Below are positions 15,375 through 25,155 of a DNA stretch of 64,000 bases, piece by piece (the first letter of the stretch is position 1; each line of letters opens with the position of its first letter). A program made the translations under genes and the position numbers. The stretch is from Sphingobacterium spiritivorum (GTDB lineage: Bacteria; Bacteroidota; Bacteroidia; Sphingobacteriales; Sphingobacteriaceae). The notes below the pieces were generated by a model, which ran no database searches, was not told where the DNA came from, and saw nothing but the letters and a program-made list of their open reading frames with translations. The stretch is taken from assembly GCF_016724845.1 (NCBI RefSeq), contig NZ_CP068082.1, forward strand, positions 3,720,001 to 3,784,000. The letters run 5' to 3'.

Positions 15375-16433
15375 ATGAAACGGACAATCATAACCATCGT
15401 AATTATAGTAGCAGCACTGGCTGGTATTATGTTTATTTTGAATAAGAATAAAGAAAAGAATAAAGCGGAAACTGAAATCGTAGCACAACAGAATGCAGCA
15501 GTAGCTGTGCGTATTGATACTGTTGCTGTTCGCGAAATGAATGCCCAGTATATTTCTAATGGTACATTTATGCCATTTAAAGAGATGAGATTATCTGCCG
15601 AAACACCGGGTAGAGTAAAAACTGTACTTGTTGATGAAGGTGATTTTGTGACCGCAGGACAAGTACTTGCAACTGTAGTAGGAGACAAGCTGAATGTGAA
15701 TACACAGAATGCACAGGCCTCGTATAATACTTCTAAAGCAGATTACGAAAGATACAAAAATGCTTTTCAGACAGGAGGTGTGACACAGCAACAATTGGAT
15801 CAGGCCAAATTAAAAATGGAAAGTGATCTGAATAACCTGAAAAGTGCGCAGCTGAATGCTTCTGATGCAACGGTAAGAGCAGGGATCAGCGGAACGATCA
15901 ACGAACGTAAAATCGAACCGGGTACTTATGTATCTCCTGGTACAGAAATGTTTTCACTGGTGAATGTCGGTACGTTGAAACTAAGAGTGAATGTTGACGA
16001 GAAGAATGTTGTAAAGCTTAAAGTTGGTCAGAATATCAAAATCACTGCAAGTGTATATCCGGACAAATCTTTCGAAGGAAAGATTACCTTCATTGCTCCT
16101 AAGGCGGACGGAAGTCTTAATTTTCCTGTAGAGATCGAGGTAAAAAACAATCCTAATAATGAACTTCGTGCAGGTATGTACGGTACTGCAGTATTTGGTG
16201 CAGATCAGTTAATACCGGTACTCACTGTCCCTAGAACAGCATTTGTAGGTAGTGTAAGTTCCAATCAGATATTTGTCAATGAAAACAATAAAGCAGTCCT
16301 TAAGACAATCACTTCCGGACGCAATTTCGGTGACTATGTAGAAGTGCTGGACGGACTTTCTGCAGGTCAGATCGTGATTACAAGTGGACAAATCAACTTG
16401 CTGAACAATACGCCGATCAGCATTATTAAATAA
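15375..16433 (+). CDS. RND efflux membrane fusion protein (HlyD/AcrA type)
   Basis: The 352-residue periplasmic adaptor has one N-terminal anchor span (residues 3-22). A lipoyl/barrel-sandwich half follows (RLSAETPGRVKTVLVDEGDFV), then a helical hairpin around residues 105-165 (ASYNTSKADYERYKN) and the second lipoyl half (GISGTINERKIEPGTYVSPG). A beta-barrel and membrane-proximal domain form the C-terminus. It bridges the RND pump encoded 23 bases downstream and the TolC-like protein encoded 10 bases upstream. The order outer-membrane factor, adaptor, pump is common in Bacteroidota. Confidence 0.93.
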   Translation: MKRTIITIVIIVAALAGIMFILNKNKEKNKAETEIVAQQNAAVAVRIDTVAVREMNAQYISNGTFMPFKEMRLSAETPGRVKTVLVDEGDFVTAGQVLATVVGDKLNVNTQNAQASYNTSKADYERYKNAFQTGGVTQQQLDQAKLKMESDLNNLKSAQLNASDATVRAGISGTINERKIEPGTYVSPGTEMFSLVNVGTLKLRVNVDEKNVVKLKVGQNIKITASVYPDKSFEGKITFIAPKADGSLNFPVEIEVKNNPNNELRAGMYGTAVFGADQLIPVLTVPRTAFVGSVSSNQIFVNENNKAVLKTITSGRNFGDYVEVLDGLSAGQIVITSGQINLLNNTPISIIK

Positions 16434-16456
16434 TTGTTTGAAACAAAAGATATTTC

Positions 16457-19400
16457 ATGAAAATTTCAGAAATCTCCATAAAGCGCCCCAGTATAATCAT
16501 CGTACTGTTTATTATACTTACGCTGGGTGGTTTATTTAGTTATAAGCTGTTAAGCTATGAGTTGATTCCCAAATTTGAAATCAATGTTATTACAGTACAG
16601 ACCGTATATCCGGGAGCCTCGCCCTCTGAGGTAGAAAATACCGTATCCAAGAAAATTGAGGATGCGATATCTTCTCTGGAGAACGTAAAACGTGTAGAGA
16701 CAAAGTCATATGAGAGTTTATCATTAGTCATGATTACCCTTAATGATAATGCAGATGCCAACTATGCATTGAATGATGCACAACGTAAGATAAATGCTAT
16801 CCTGAAAGATTTACCGGATGATGTGGATCCTCCGTCACTGGTTAAATTTTCACTGGATGATATGCCGATCATGAATCTTTCCGTGACCAGTAAGTTGTCT
16901 GAGAAAGAGCTTTACGATCTGCTGGATAAGAAAATACAACCTATCTTCTCCCGCATCAACGGGGTTGCGCAAGTGGATATGATCGGCGGACAGGAGCGTG
17001 AAATCAAAGTAACGTTAGATCCTAAGAAAATGGAAGGTTACGGATTGAGTATTGCTCAGGTTCAGCAGGATATTTTATCTTCCAATCTGGATTTCCCTAC
17101 CGGTAACGTAAAGACCAGAAGCAGTCAGATTTTGATCAGGTTGTCAGGTAAATACAGATCTATTGAAGATATGCGTAATCTGCCTATTACGGCTAAAGCA
17201 GCCGGTAGCGGAGGACAATCTCTGGATATTCCGATCCGCTTGGGTGATATCGCTGATATCGAAGACGGTCAGAAAGAGGTTGAAAAGATTGCTCGTCTGG
17301 ATCAGAAAAATACTATCCTGATGCAGGTTAAAAAGCAGTCTGATGCTAACGCAGTGGAGGTTAGTAAACTCGTAAAAGCGAATATTGAGACAGTTCAAAA
17401 GGATTATAAAGATCAGGATATCAAGATTCTGGTGGCGAATGATACTTCCGAATATACCCTGAAAGCAGCTAATAACGTTTTGTTTGACCTTTTCCTAGCG
17501 ATTGTACTGGTAGGTGTGATCATGTTATTCTTCCTGCACAGTTTACGGGATGCGGCAGTCGTCATGGTGGCGATTCCATTGTCACTGATTGCTACATTTA
17601 TCGGTATCTATCTGATGGGGTATACGCTCAACCTGATGAGTCTTCTGGGACTCAGTCTTGTGGTCGGTATTCTTGTGGATGATGCGATCGTAGTTGTGGA
17701 GAATATTCACCGGCATATGGAGATGGGTAAGAGCAAGATCAGAGCTGCATATGACGGAGCGGCGGAGATCGGATTTACAGTAACAGCGATTACTATGGTA
17801 ATCGTGGTGGTATTCCTTCCTATTGCGATGGCAAGTGGTCTGGTCGCTAATATCCTGGCTCAGTTCTGTGTGACGGTTATTATTGCGACAGGATTATCTC
17901 TGTTGGTATCATTCACCGTAGTGCCATGGTTATACTCCCGTTTCGGTAAATTAGAACACATCAATCCGCATACTTTCTTTGGTAAGATTATACATGGTTT
18001 TGAAGCAGGACTGACCGCTTTCACACACAGTATTTCGGATCTGTTGAAATGGTGTATTGATTCCCGTAAAAATAAAGTGATCACCCTGTTTATCGTACTG
18101 ATTGTCTTTGTGGCATCCTTAGGTCTGGTGGGTGCCGGCTATATCGGTGGGGAGTTTTTCCCGTCTTCAGATAAAGGGGAGTTTTTGGTGCAGTTGGAAC
18201 TGAACAAGGATGCTTCTATCGAATCTTCCAACTTTATGACGCAACGTGCCGAAGCTTATATCTCTAAATTTAAGGAAGTAAAACGTACGATTACTACTGT
18301 CGGACAATCCAGTGATGGTATGGGAGGTACTACCGGTACGAAATATAAGGCAGAGATCCATGTCATTCTGATAGACCAGAAGGAACGAACCGAGAGTACT
18401 AAAGTATTTGGTGCCAAACTGAAGAGGGGACTTGAAAAAGAACTTGTCGGTTCTAAAGTGAAAACAGTAACCGTTGGTATGATGGGAGCTGAACAGGCAC
18501 CTATCACGATGACTGTAATCGGTTCGGATATGAAAGATGCCCTTGAATTTGCGAATAAAGCGGCGGATCAGTTGCGTAAGATCGAAGGAGCTACAGAAGT
18601 CAAGCTGACATCTGAAGACGGTAACCCGGAGATCAATGTGCAGGTGGATCGCGATAAGATGAATTCTCTTGGCCTGGGACTTTCTACAGTAGGTATGGCC
18701 ATGCAAACAGCCTTCAGTGGTAACACGGATGGTAAATTCCGTGCCGGTGAGTATGAATATGATATCAATATCCGCTTTGGTGAAGAAGACCGTAAGAATA
18801 TCGAAGACGTGAGAAATCTGTTGTTTATCAATAATATGGGACAGAAAATACGTCTGGAACAATTTGCAACCATCAGTTACAGTTCAGGTCCGACCTTATT
18901 GGAACGTCGTGACAAATCACCTTCTGTATCTATACAAGCGCAGGTTATCGGACGTCCGTCCGGAACAATTGCGGCAGAGTGGGAAACTCAATTCAAAGAA
19001 TTGCCGCGTAAACCGGGAGTGAGTTATATGTGGGGTGGTGATATGGAAAACCAGCAGGAAGGTTTCGGTACATTAGGATTTGCATTGTTAGCATCTATAA
19101 TCCTTGTTTACCTGGTGATGGTGTCTCTGTATGACAGTTTTGTCACACCATTTATCGTCATCTTCTCTGTACCGTTGTCTTTTATCGGAGCATTACTGTT
19201 AATGGCTCTTACGGATACGTCTCTGAATATCTTTACGATCCTTGGGATTATCATGTTGATTGGTCTGGTATGTAAAAATGCGATTCTGTTGGTCGATTTT
19301 GCCAATATGCGTAAAGACGCCGGTGACAATACACATGATGCATTAGTCGCGGCCAACCATGCCCGTCTTCGTCCGATCCTGATGACTACTATTGCGATGG

Positions 19401-19654
19401 TATTCGGTATGGTGCCGATTGCGATAGCTACAGGTGAAGGTGCGGATATGAACAGAGGTCTGGCGATCGTGATTATCGGAGGATTACTTTCCTCCTTATT
19501 CCTGACACTGGTCATCGTACCGGTTGTCTATTCGATCTTCGACAGCTTGCAGAAACGCTTTGGTCAACATGAGAAGCTTGATTATGAAGCATTGATGAAA
19601 GCCGACTACGAGCCGAATAAGGATTATGTAGACGAGATGTCTGTCAAACACTAG
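16457..19654 (+). CDS. RND multidrug efflux pump, AcrB/HAE1 family
   Basis: A 1065-residue proton-driven inner-membrane pump of full family length with two symmetric halves. Each half has one span, a large periplasmic loop and five further spans. Recognisable pieces include PSIIIVLFIILTLGG at the first span, TVYPGASPSEVE, the proton-relay region LGLSLVVGILVDDAIVVVEN (two adjacent Asp in span 4, about residues 403-415) and LIGLVCKNAILLVDFAN in the second half. It is the last gene of the efflux operon and is followed by a strong terminator. Antibiotic or detergent export is likely; the specificity is not visible. Confidence 0.95.
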   Translation: MKISEISIKRPSIIIVLFIILTLGGLFSYKLLSYELIPKFEINVITVQTVYPGASPSEVENTVSKKIEDAISSLENVKRVETKSYESLSLVMITLNDNADANYALNDAQRKINAILKDLPDDVDPPSLVKFSLDDMPIMNLSVTSKLSEKELYDLLDKKIQPIFSRINGVAQVDMIGGQEREIKVTLDPKKMEGYGLSIAQVQQDILSSNLDFPTGNVKTRSSQILIRLSGKYRSIEDMRNLPITAKAAGSGGQSLDIPIRLGDIADIEDGQKEVEKIARLDQKNTILMQVKKQSDANAVEVSKLVKANIETVQKDYKDQDIKILVANDTSEYTLKAANNVLFDLFLAIVLVGVIMLFFLHSLRDAAVVMVAIPLSLIATFIGIYLMGYTLNLMSLLGLSLVVGILVDDAIVVVENIHRHMEMGKSKIRAAYDGAAEIGFTVTAITMVIVVVFLPIAMASGLVANILAQFCVTVIIATGLSLLVSFTVVPWLYSRFGKLEHINPHTFFGKIIHGFEAGLTAFTHSISDLLKWCIDSRKNKVITLFIVLIVFVASLGLVGAGYIGGEFFPSSDKGEFLVQLELNKDASIESSNFMTQRAEAYISKFKEVKRTITTVGQSSDGMGGTTGTKYKAEIHVILIDQKERTESTKVFGAKLKRGLEKELVGSKVKTVTVGMMGAEQAPITMTVIGSDMKDALEFANKAADQLRKIEGATEVKLTSEDGNPEINVQVDRDKMNSLGLGLSTVGMAMQTAFSGNTDGKFRAGEYEYDINIRFGEEDRKNIEDVRNLLFINNMGQKIRLEQFATISYSSGPTLLERRDKSPSVSIQAQVIGRPSGTIAAEWETQFKELPRKPGVSYMWGGDMENQQEGFGTLGFALLASIILVYLVMVSLYDSFVTPFIVIFSVPLSFIGALLLMALTDTSLNIFTILGIIMLIGLVCKNAILLVDFANMRKDAGDNTHDALVAANHARLRPILMTTIAMVFGMVPIAIATGEGADMNRGLAIVIIGGLLSSLFLTLVIVPVVYSIFDSLQKRFGQHEKLDYEALMKADYEPNKDYVDEMSVKH

Positions 19655-19684
19655 AATACCTTTATTTTACAATTTGTTTATATC

Positions 19685-19716
19685 AGCCATTCCGGATTCC
19701 GGAATGGCTTTTTTTA
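19685..19716 (+). terminator. Terminator of the RND operon
   Basis: AGCCATTCCGG (19685-19695) pairs with CCGGAATGGCT (19699-19709) around a 3-base loop, followed by a run of seven T. Confidence 0.85.
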
Positions 19717-19834
19717 TTTGGTAAGACACGACTCCTCATCTGTTTTTACCCTCCCTTGTTACACATTCCCGTCACAAAAAACCGGCTTAATTTAAAGCAA
19801 TCCGTTAAAAGATTATTAAAGTTGTTAATATTAA

Positions 19835-19846
19835 GCAATCGATTGC
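19835..19846. promoter_or_regulatory. 12-bp palindrome upstream of glmS
   Basis: GCAATCGATTGC is a perfect palindrome just upstream of the -7 element of glmS (19857). It lies in the spacer region, where a repressor could act. No regulator is encoded next to it. Confidence 0.3.
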
Positions 19847-19856
19847 GTGAATTTTA

Positions 19857-19864
19857 TATTTTTG
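19857..19864 (+). promoter_or_regulatory. -7 element of glmS
   Basis: TATTTTTG is an exact TAnnTTTG match, 30 bases before the glmS start at 19895. The leader is too short for a glmS ribozyme and none is seen. Confidence 0.5.
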
Positions 19865-19894
19865 GGCAGACTTTATGAGAATATTAATCAATTT

Positions 19895-21733
19895 ATGTGT
19901 GGAATTGTAGGATACGTAGGCGATCAGCATGCCTACCCCATTATTATTAAAGGGCTGAAGCGACTGGAATACCGAGGGTATGACAGCGCAGGAATTGCAC
20001 TGCACCAGCAAACAAAGCTGGGGGTGTATAAGAAAAAAGGAAAAGTAGCCGAACTCGAAGAAGAGGCACTTGGTAAAGATATCAGCGGCACGATCGGAAT
20101 AGGGCATACCCGTTGGGCAACCCACGGTGAGCCGTCAGACCGCAATTCGCATCCCCATGTGTCCTCTTCAGGAAAACTGGCTTTGGTGCATAACGGGATT
20201 ATCGAGAATTATGCGCAGATCAAATCTGAACTGATCAAAAAAGGCTATGAATTTCATAGTGATACCGATTCAGAAGTGTTGCTCAACTTTATCGAAGATA
20301 TCCGGATCAATAACGAATGTTCTCTGGAAGAAGCTATCCGTATTGCGCTGAAAAGAGTAGTAGGTGCATATGTGATTCTCGTCATCGATGAGGATGACCC
20401 CAATACGATTATTGCTGCCCGCAAGGGAAGTCCTTTGGTTATTGGTATTGGCAAAGGCGCACATTATCTGGCTTCAGATGCTTCTCCGATGTTGGAATAC
20501 ACCAAAGAAGTGGTTTATATCAACGACTATGAGCTTGCTATTGTAAGACCAGACGAGCTGATCCTCAAAAATCTGGGCAACGAGCGGATCACTCCCTATG
20601 TTCAAAAACTTGATCTGGAACTTTCGGCTATTGAAAAAGGTGGATTTGAACATTTCATGATCAAAGAAATATTTGAACAGCCGCAAACGATCTATGACTG
20701 CCTGAGAGGCCGTCTGGATCTGGTACAGATGGATATTCATATGAAAGGGATCGAGGAGCAGGCAGAGGCACTGATCCGGGCTCCCCGTATTATTATATTA
20801 GCCTGCGGTACCAGCTGGCACGCCGGACTGGTTGCTGAATATATTATTGAAGAACTCTGCCGGATAAATGTTGAAGTCGAATATGCTTCAGAATTCAGAT
20901 ACCGTAATCCCATTATTAATCCGGGGGATGTTATTATTGCTATTTCCCAAAGCGGTGAGACCGCCGATACGCTGGTCGCTATAGAGACCGCTAAATCCAA
21001 AGGAGCGATTATTCTGGGTGTAGTCAATGTAGTAGGATCATCGATCGCAAGAGTATCACACGCAGGAGCGTATACACACGCCGGTCCGGAGATCGGTGTA
21101 GCCAGTACAAAAGCTTTTACAGCTCAGCTTACTGTGCTCACTATGATGGCACTCAAGATTGCTAAAATAAAAGGGACAATCACTGATGAGCGGTTTGCGA
21201 AACTGCTTATAGAACTGAATGCTGTACCGCAGAAAGTCAGTGATGTGCTGAAGAACCATACCGACATAGAGCGTCTTGCCGAAAAACTTACTTCGGCTAA
21301 GGGCTTTTTGTACCTGGGACGCGGATACAATTTTCCTATAGCACTCGAAGGAGCATTAAAACTCAAAGAAATCACCTATCTGCATGCTGAAGGGTATCCT
21401 GCAGCAGAAATGAAGCATGGGCCGATCGCATTGGTAGATGAACACCTTCCTGTCGTATTTGTGGCTACTAAAGATGCTTATCATGAAAAGATCGTGAGTA
21501 ATATGCAGGAAATACGTGCACGTAAAGGAAGAGTATTTTCTGTCATTACCGAGGGAGATGTGATCTCACCAGCATTATCTGAAGAGGTCATGATCGTGCC
21601 GGAGGCAGATGAGATTATTGCACCTATACTCTCCGTAATCCCATTGCAGTTACTTTCCTACTATCTGGGAGTGCTAAAAGGTCTCGATGTAGATAAACCA
21701 CGTAATCTTGCCAAATCAGTAACAGTAGAATAA
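19895..21733 (+). CDS. glmS: Glutamine-fructose-6-phosphate aminotransferase (isomerising)
   Basis: GlmS makes glucosamine 6-phosphate from fructose 6-phosphate and glutamine, the first step toward UDP-GlcNAc for cell wall and LPS. The start is placed at 19895 because the catalytic glutaminase cysteine must directly follow the initiator Met (MCGIVGYVG); this gives 612 residues, the family norm. The glutaminase domain (residues 1-240) has GYDSAGIA and HTRWATHGEP. Two SIS sugar-isomerase domains follow (ILACGTSWHAGLVAEY; AISQSGETADTLVA; LGRGYNFPIALEGALKLKE), ending in DKPRNLAKSVTVE. It is followed by the DUF4954 gene. Confidence 0.96.
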   Translation: MCGIVGYVGDQHAYPIIIKGLKRLEYRGYDSAGIALHQQTKLGVYKKKGKVAELEEEALGKDISGTIGIGHTRWATHGEPSDRNSHPHVSSSGKLALVHNGIIENYAQIKSELIKKGYEFHSDTDSEVLLNFIEDIRINNECSLEEAIRIALKRVVGAYVILVIDEDDPNTIIAARKGSPLVIGIGKGAHYLASDASPMLEYTKEVVYINDYELAIVRPDELILKNLGNERITPYVQKLDLELSAIEKGGFEHFMIKEIFEQPQTIYDCLRGRLDLVQMDIHMKGIEEQAEALIRAPRIIILACGTSWHAGLVAEYIIEELCRINVEVEYASEFRYRNPIINPGDVIIAISQSGETADTLVAIETAKSKGAIILGVVNVVGSSIARVSHAGAYTHAGPEIGVASTKAFTAQLTVLTMMALKIAKIKGTITDERFAKLLIELNAVPQKVSDVLKNHTDIERLAEKLTSAKGFLYLGRGYNFPIALEGALKLKEITYLHAEGYPAAEMKHGPIALVDEHLPVVFVATKDAYHEKIVSNMQEIRARKGRVFSVITEGDVISPALSEEVMIVPEADEIIAPILSVIPLQLLSYYLGVLKGLDVDKPRNLAKSVTVE

Positions 21734-21817
21734 CGACTATAACTACCCTGTGAATAGAAGCGAAAGTGTGCGGATGGGTATTCCGGACGCTTTTGTTGAT
21801 TTTATTTTTCCTTCTAT

Positions 21818-24007
21818 ATGACTAAAATACAAAAAGGTCAGCTTTCCAACCTGGGACAACAATTTATAAAAGCCGAATATCTGGCACCCGGACAGGACGA
21901 ATATGAACTACGTTATGAACAATTACCACGCAGTGACCGGTTTCGTCATCTGACGCAAGAGCAGATCGAAACCCTGCGCAGCAATGGTAATACCGCTGAT
22001 AACTGGTCCAATATTCTGGTTACAAATCATTTTATTCCGGAACAGATTCGCGGATGCAGATTCTACGGATTGAATCGTATCGGAGATATGGAACCGATTT
22101 ATCTGGATTATCGGGAATTGCGTCTGCCCACAGGGATCTATCATTCTACCATAGTCAGTTGTGATATTGGTAATCATGTAGCCATTCATGAAGTGTCCTA
22201 TATGTCTTATTTTATTATTGCAGATGAGGTCATCCTTTCCAATATCGATGAAATGCAAACCAGTTCAAAAGCAAAGTTTGGGAATGGTATTCTGCGTGCC
22301 GGGGAGTCTCCTGATGTACGCGTCGCATTAGAACTTCGCAATGAAAACGGCGGGCGTAAAGTATGGCCGTTTGACGGAATGTTGTTAAGTGATGCCTATT
22401 TATGGACACGTCACAGGGATGATGAAATCTTTCAGTCCAAACTGGAGCAAATGACCAATGCACGCCATACTTCCAAAAGGGGTACATACAGTACAATTGA
22501 TACCGGTACAGTTATCAAAAACTGTCAGGTTATTAAAGACGTCAGAATTGGCGGGCAGGCGTACATCAAAGGAGTCAATAAATTAAAAAATGTTACTATT
22601 CATTCTTCAGAGACCGCACCTACACAGATCGGAGAGGGCTGTGAGCTGGTCAACGGAATTATCGGAGAGGGCTGCAGGATCTTCTATGGTGTCAAAGCAG
22701 TGCGGTTTATTCTGGCGGCACATTCCCAGTTAAAATACGGTGCCAGGCTCATCAATTCATTTTTAGGTGAAAATTCCACAATTTCCTGTTGTGAAGTGTT
22801 GAATTCCCTGATCTTTCCGGCACATGAGCAACATCATAACAATTCATTCCTCTGCGCATCCCTGATTATGGGACAAAGTAATATGGCGGCAGGCGCCACA
22901 GTAGGTTCCAATCACAATTCCCGTTCACCGGACGGAGAGATTGTTGCCGGAAGAGGATTCTGGCCCGGACTGTGCGTGAGTCTTAAACACAATTCCCGTT
23001 TTGCATCTTATACCCTTATTGTAAAGGGAGACTTTCTGTATGAGATGGATATCCGTATCCCATTCTCACTGGTGAGTAACCATACCACAGAAGATCGTCT
23101 TATTATTGTACCCGGATACTGGTTTTTACATAACATGTATGCTTTAGCACGCAATCCGAGTAAATATGAAGCCAGAGATAAGCGATCAGAAAAGAAACAA
23201 TATTATGAATACGACATTCTGGCACCTGACACCGTCAATGAACTTTTTGAGTCATTGCAGATCATGAAAACAGCTGTAGCAAAAGCGTATTATTCTACTG
23301 AAATATTAGCTGATCAGGAAGCGATACTGCGGGGAGCAGAAATCTTAGAGTCAGACGCAGATATCAGTCATCTGGATATTCTGCTGGACCATTTTGAAAA
23401 TTCCAAACGCAAGGTTCAGCTTATGAAAGTAAGACAGGGGTATAAGCTGTTCAAAAAACTGATCCGCTATTACGGAGCCTCAGCATTAGCAGCATACAGT
23501 GATCAGATGGAATATACACTTCAGCTGCTTCAGCAGGAAGTATCATGGGAAAGAGAAGACTGGGTAAATATCGGGGGACAATTGATTCCGGCATCCAGAT
23601 ATAAGGAACTGATCCATCAGCTCAAAACTGATCAGCTCAATTCCTGGGATGAAGTCCATGCCTATTACTTTGCACAAAGCGACCAGTATCAGCAGGATAA
23701 AATCATACATGCAGTGTCAGCATTGGCCGAACTGAATAATCTGAAAGTTTCTGAAATCACAAAGGAACATTTGATTGTTTTATTTGAAGAAGCGTTGGAA
23801 ATCAAACAATGGATCACGGAGGAGATTTATCAGACAAGGGCTAAGGATTATGAGAATTCATTCCGGATGATGGTTTATGAGTCCAGAGAGGAAATGGACA
23901 AAGTAGTGGGAGCTTTGGAAAACAATAGTTTTATCAGGCAACAGAAAGAAGAGTTTAAGTATTACCATCAGCGCATTGCAGATAAGATAGCACAGCTAAA
24001 ATCCTGA
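21818..24007 (+). CDS. DUF4954 family left-handed beta-helix protein
   Basis: A 729-residue protein of a family almost confined to Bacteroidota and relatives, with no established function. The middle (about residues 225-400) has hexapeptide-type turns of a left-handed beta-helix, as in acyltransferases and nucleotidyltransferases (IGEGCELVNGIIGEGCRIF, LGENSTISCCEVLNSLIFP, AAGATVGSNHNSRSPDGEI). The C-terminal 250 residues are mainly helical with a high charge. There is no signal peptide. It lies 84 bases after glmS, so a role linked to amino-sugar nucleotides is an attractive but unproven idea. Confidence 0.82.
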   Translation: MTKIQKGQLSNLGQQFIKAEYLAPGQDEYELRYEQLPRSDRFRHLTQEQIETLRSNGNTADNWSNILVTNHFIPEQIRGCRFYGLNRIGDMEPIYLDYRELRLPTGIYHSTIVSCDIGNHVAIHEVSYMSYFIIADEVILSNIDEMQTSSKAKFGNGILRAGESPDVRVALELRNENGGRKVWPFDGMLLSDAYLWTRHRDDEIFQSKLEQMTNARHTSKRGTYSTIDTGTVIKNCQVIKDVRIGGQAYIKGVNKLKNVTIHSSETAPTQIGEGCELVNGIIGEGCRIFYGVKAVRFILAAHSQLKYGARLINSFLGENSTISCCEVLNSLIFPAHEQHHNNSFLCASLIMGQSNMAAGATVGSNHNSRSPDGEIVAGRGFWPGLCVSLKHNSRFASYTLIVKGDFLYEMDIRIPFSLVSNHTTEDRLIIVPGYWFLHNMYALARNPSKYEARDKRSEKKQYYEYDILAPDTVNELFESLQIMKTAVAKAYYSTEILADQEAILRGAEILESDADISHLDILLDHFENSKRKVQLMKVRQGYKLFKKLIRYYGASALAAYSDQMEYTLQLLQQEVSWEREDWVNIGGQLIPASRYKELIHQLKTDQLNSWDEVHAYYFAQSDQYQQDKIIHAVSALAELNNLKVSEITKEHLIVLFEEALEIKQWITEEIYQTRAKDYENSFRMMVYESREEMDKVVGALENNSFIRQQKEEFKYYHQRIADKIAQLKS

Positions 24008-24078
24008 TACGCATAAAGGAGCTTTGAAGCAACCAAAACTCTAGGCTGGCTCAACGAAAAATATTTATTTCAGATTCA

Positions 24079-24120
24079 CTATCCGGGTTTGCTGCTGCAT
24101 ATATGGTCAAACCCGGATAG
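24079..24120. repeat. 13-bp inverted repeat between DUF4954 and yqaE-like genes
   Basis: CTATCCGGGTTTG (24079-24091) and CAAACCCGGATAG (24108-24120) are perfect inverted copies with a 16-base loop, between two convergent genes. There is no T run on either side, so it is at best an atypical terminator. Confidence 0.5.
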
Positions 24121-24150
24121 CGTTCCACTGCTGCTCCAAAATCAAAGCTA

Positions 24151-24354
24151 TCAGCGATTGGTTCTGTTAAAATTACGTTGCATAGAGCGGATTCGCGCCT
24201 CATTTTTACCATCTACACGCGAAGCTACTGCCCAGATTGCTGCGGGTAGCCAACCGATCAATGTACATTGCAGGATCAGGCATAATATACCTGAAAAGAT
24301 CTTCCCTCTCAGAAAAAAAGAAAGCCAGGGCAACAATACGGCTATTAAAATCAT
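24151..24354 (-). CDS. YqaE/Pmp3 family small membrane protein
   Basis: A 67-residue protein with two hydrophobic spans (MILIAVLLPWLSFFLRG and GILCLILQCTLIGWLPAAIWAV), the layout and sequence of the YqaE/Pmp3 family. The family is linked to membrane potential and stress tolerance in yeast and plants; its role in bacteria is not settled. The C-terminal 20 residues are basic and probably cytoplasmic. It lies 41 bases downstream of the TauE-type gene on the same strand. The start ATG at 24354 gives the family's usual N-terminus. Confidence 0.82.
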   Translation of the reverse strand: MILIAVLLPWLSFFLRGKIFSGILCLILQCTLIGWLPAAIWAVASRVDGKNEARIRSMQRNFNRTNR

Positions 24355-24395
24355 GATATTAGGTTTTTTTAATTATAGGTAAATATAAGTATAAT

Positions 24396-25154
24396 TTACA
24401 ATATGATCAGCAGCAGGGCAGAAACAGCTACTAAAGCCATGACCAGTATCCGGAATTGTTTTTCCGGAATTACTTTTATAATACGGATACCCAGATAGCC
24501 GCCTAACAGAATAAAAGGAATAGCGAGCACGTTCAGAATAATCCCTGCCCAGGAAAGATTGTGCCACACAAATAATTGTAAGGGAATCTTGGTATAGTTT
24601 AATATCATAATAAACCAGGCGCCGGTAGCGACAAATGCGTATTTAGGTAATTTTCGTGACAGCAGATATACCGATAAGGCTGGTCCTGCAGCATTTCCGA
24701 TCATGGTTGAAAATCCCGCAATAAATCCAAATAGCGGGGCGTACCAGCTCTTTTCTGCCACATTAGAGACCGATTTACTCTTTTCCATCCAGATCATAAT
24801 ACCTACACCGCTCAGAATACAGATTCCCATTAATATGCGGAATAACTGGTCATCCATATTATTGGCCAGAAACAAACCACCCAATAACCCTACAAAAGCA
24901 GCAGGCAACATTCCTTTGATCTCAGACCAGCGGAATTGCTTTCTGTAATAGATCACTGCAATCAGATCGGCCATACAAAGTAATATGAGTACAATTCCCG
25001 TAGAATAGCGGGCTCCGAACAGAAAAGCAAACAGGGGTACAGCAAGTGTACCTATATTCTGTACACCTGTCTTGGACATTCCGATGAGCATCGCACAAAA
25101 GAAGTACAATACCCAATGATATGGAGCGTGCAGCAGGTCAAAAGCTTCCTGCAT
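24396..25154 (-). CDS. Sulfite exporter TauE/SafE family permease
   Basis: A 252-residue integral membrane protein with about eight hydrophobic spans. It has the TauE/SafE signature regions near the start of each half (FFCAMLIGMSKTGVQNIG and FGFIAGFSTMIGNAAGPAL). The family moves small organic or sulfur anions across the inner membrane; the substrate here is not evident. It starts 1 base after the HAD phosphatase stop, so the two are translated from one transcript. Family assignment is good. Confidence 0.85.
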   Translation of the reverse strand: MQEAFDLLHAPYHWVLYFFCAMLIGMSKTGVQNIGTLAVPLFAFLFGARYSTGIVLILLCMADLIAVIYYRKQFRWSEIKGMLPAAFVGLLGGLFLANNMDDQLFRILMGICILSGVGIMIWMEKSKSVSNVAEKSWYAPLFGFIAGFSTMIGNAAGPALSVYLLSRKLPKYAFVATGAWFIMILNYTKIPLQLFVWHNLSWAGIILNVLAIPFILLGGYLGIRIIKVIPEKQFRILVMALVAVSALLLIIL

Positions 25155-25155
25155 A

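Noticed and set aside
18167..18862. Long antisense open frame (231 codons) inside the RND pump gene
   Set aside because: The plus-strand pump is complete and conserved; the antisense frame has the composition of a shadow.
19865..19894. glmS ribozyme in the leader
   Set aside because: The leader from the promoter element to the ATG is only 30 bases, far too short.
24089..24382. 97-codon open frame opposite the YqaE-like gene
   Set aside because: The minus-strand product is a recognisable YqaE/Pmp3 protein, so the plus-strand frame is a shadow.
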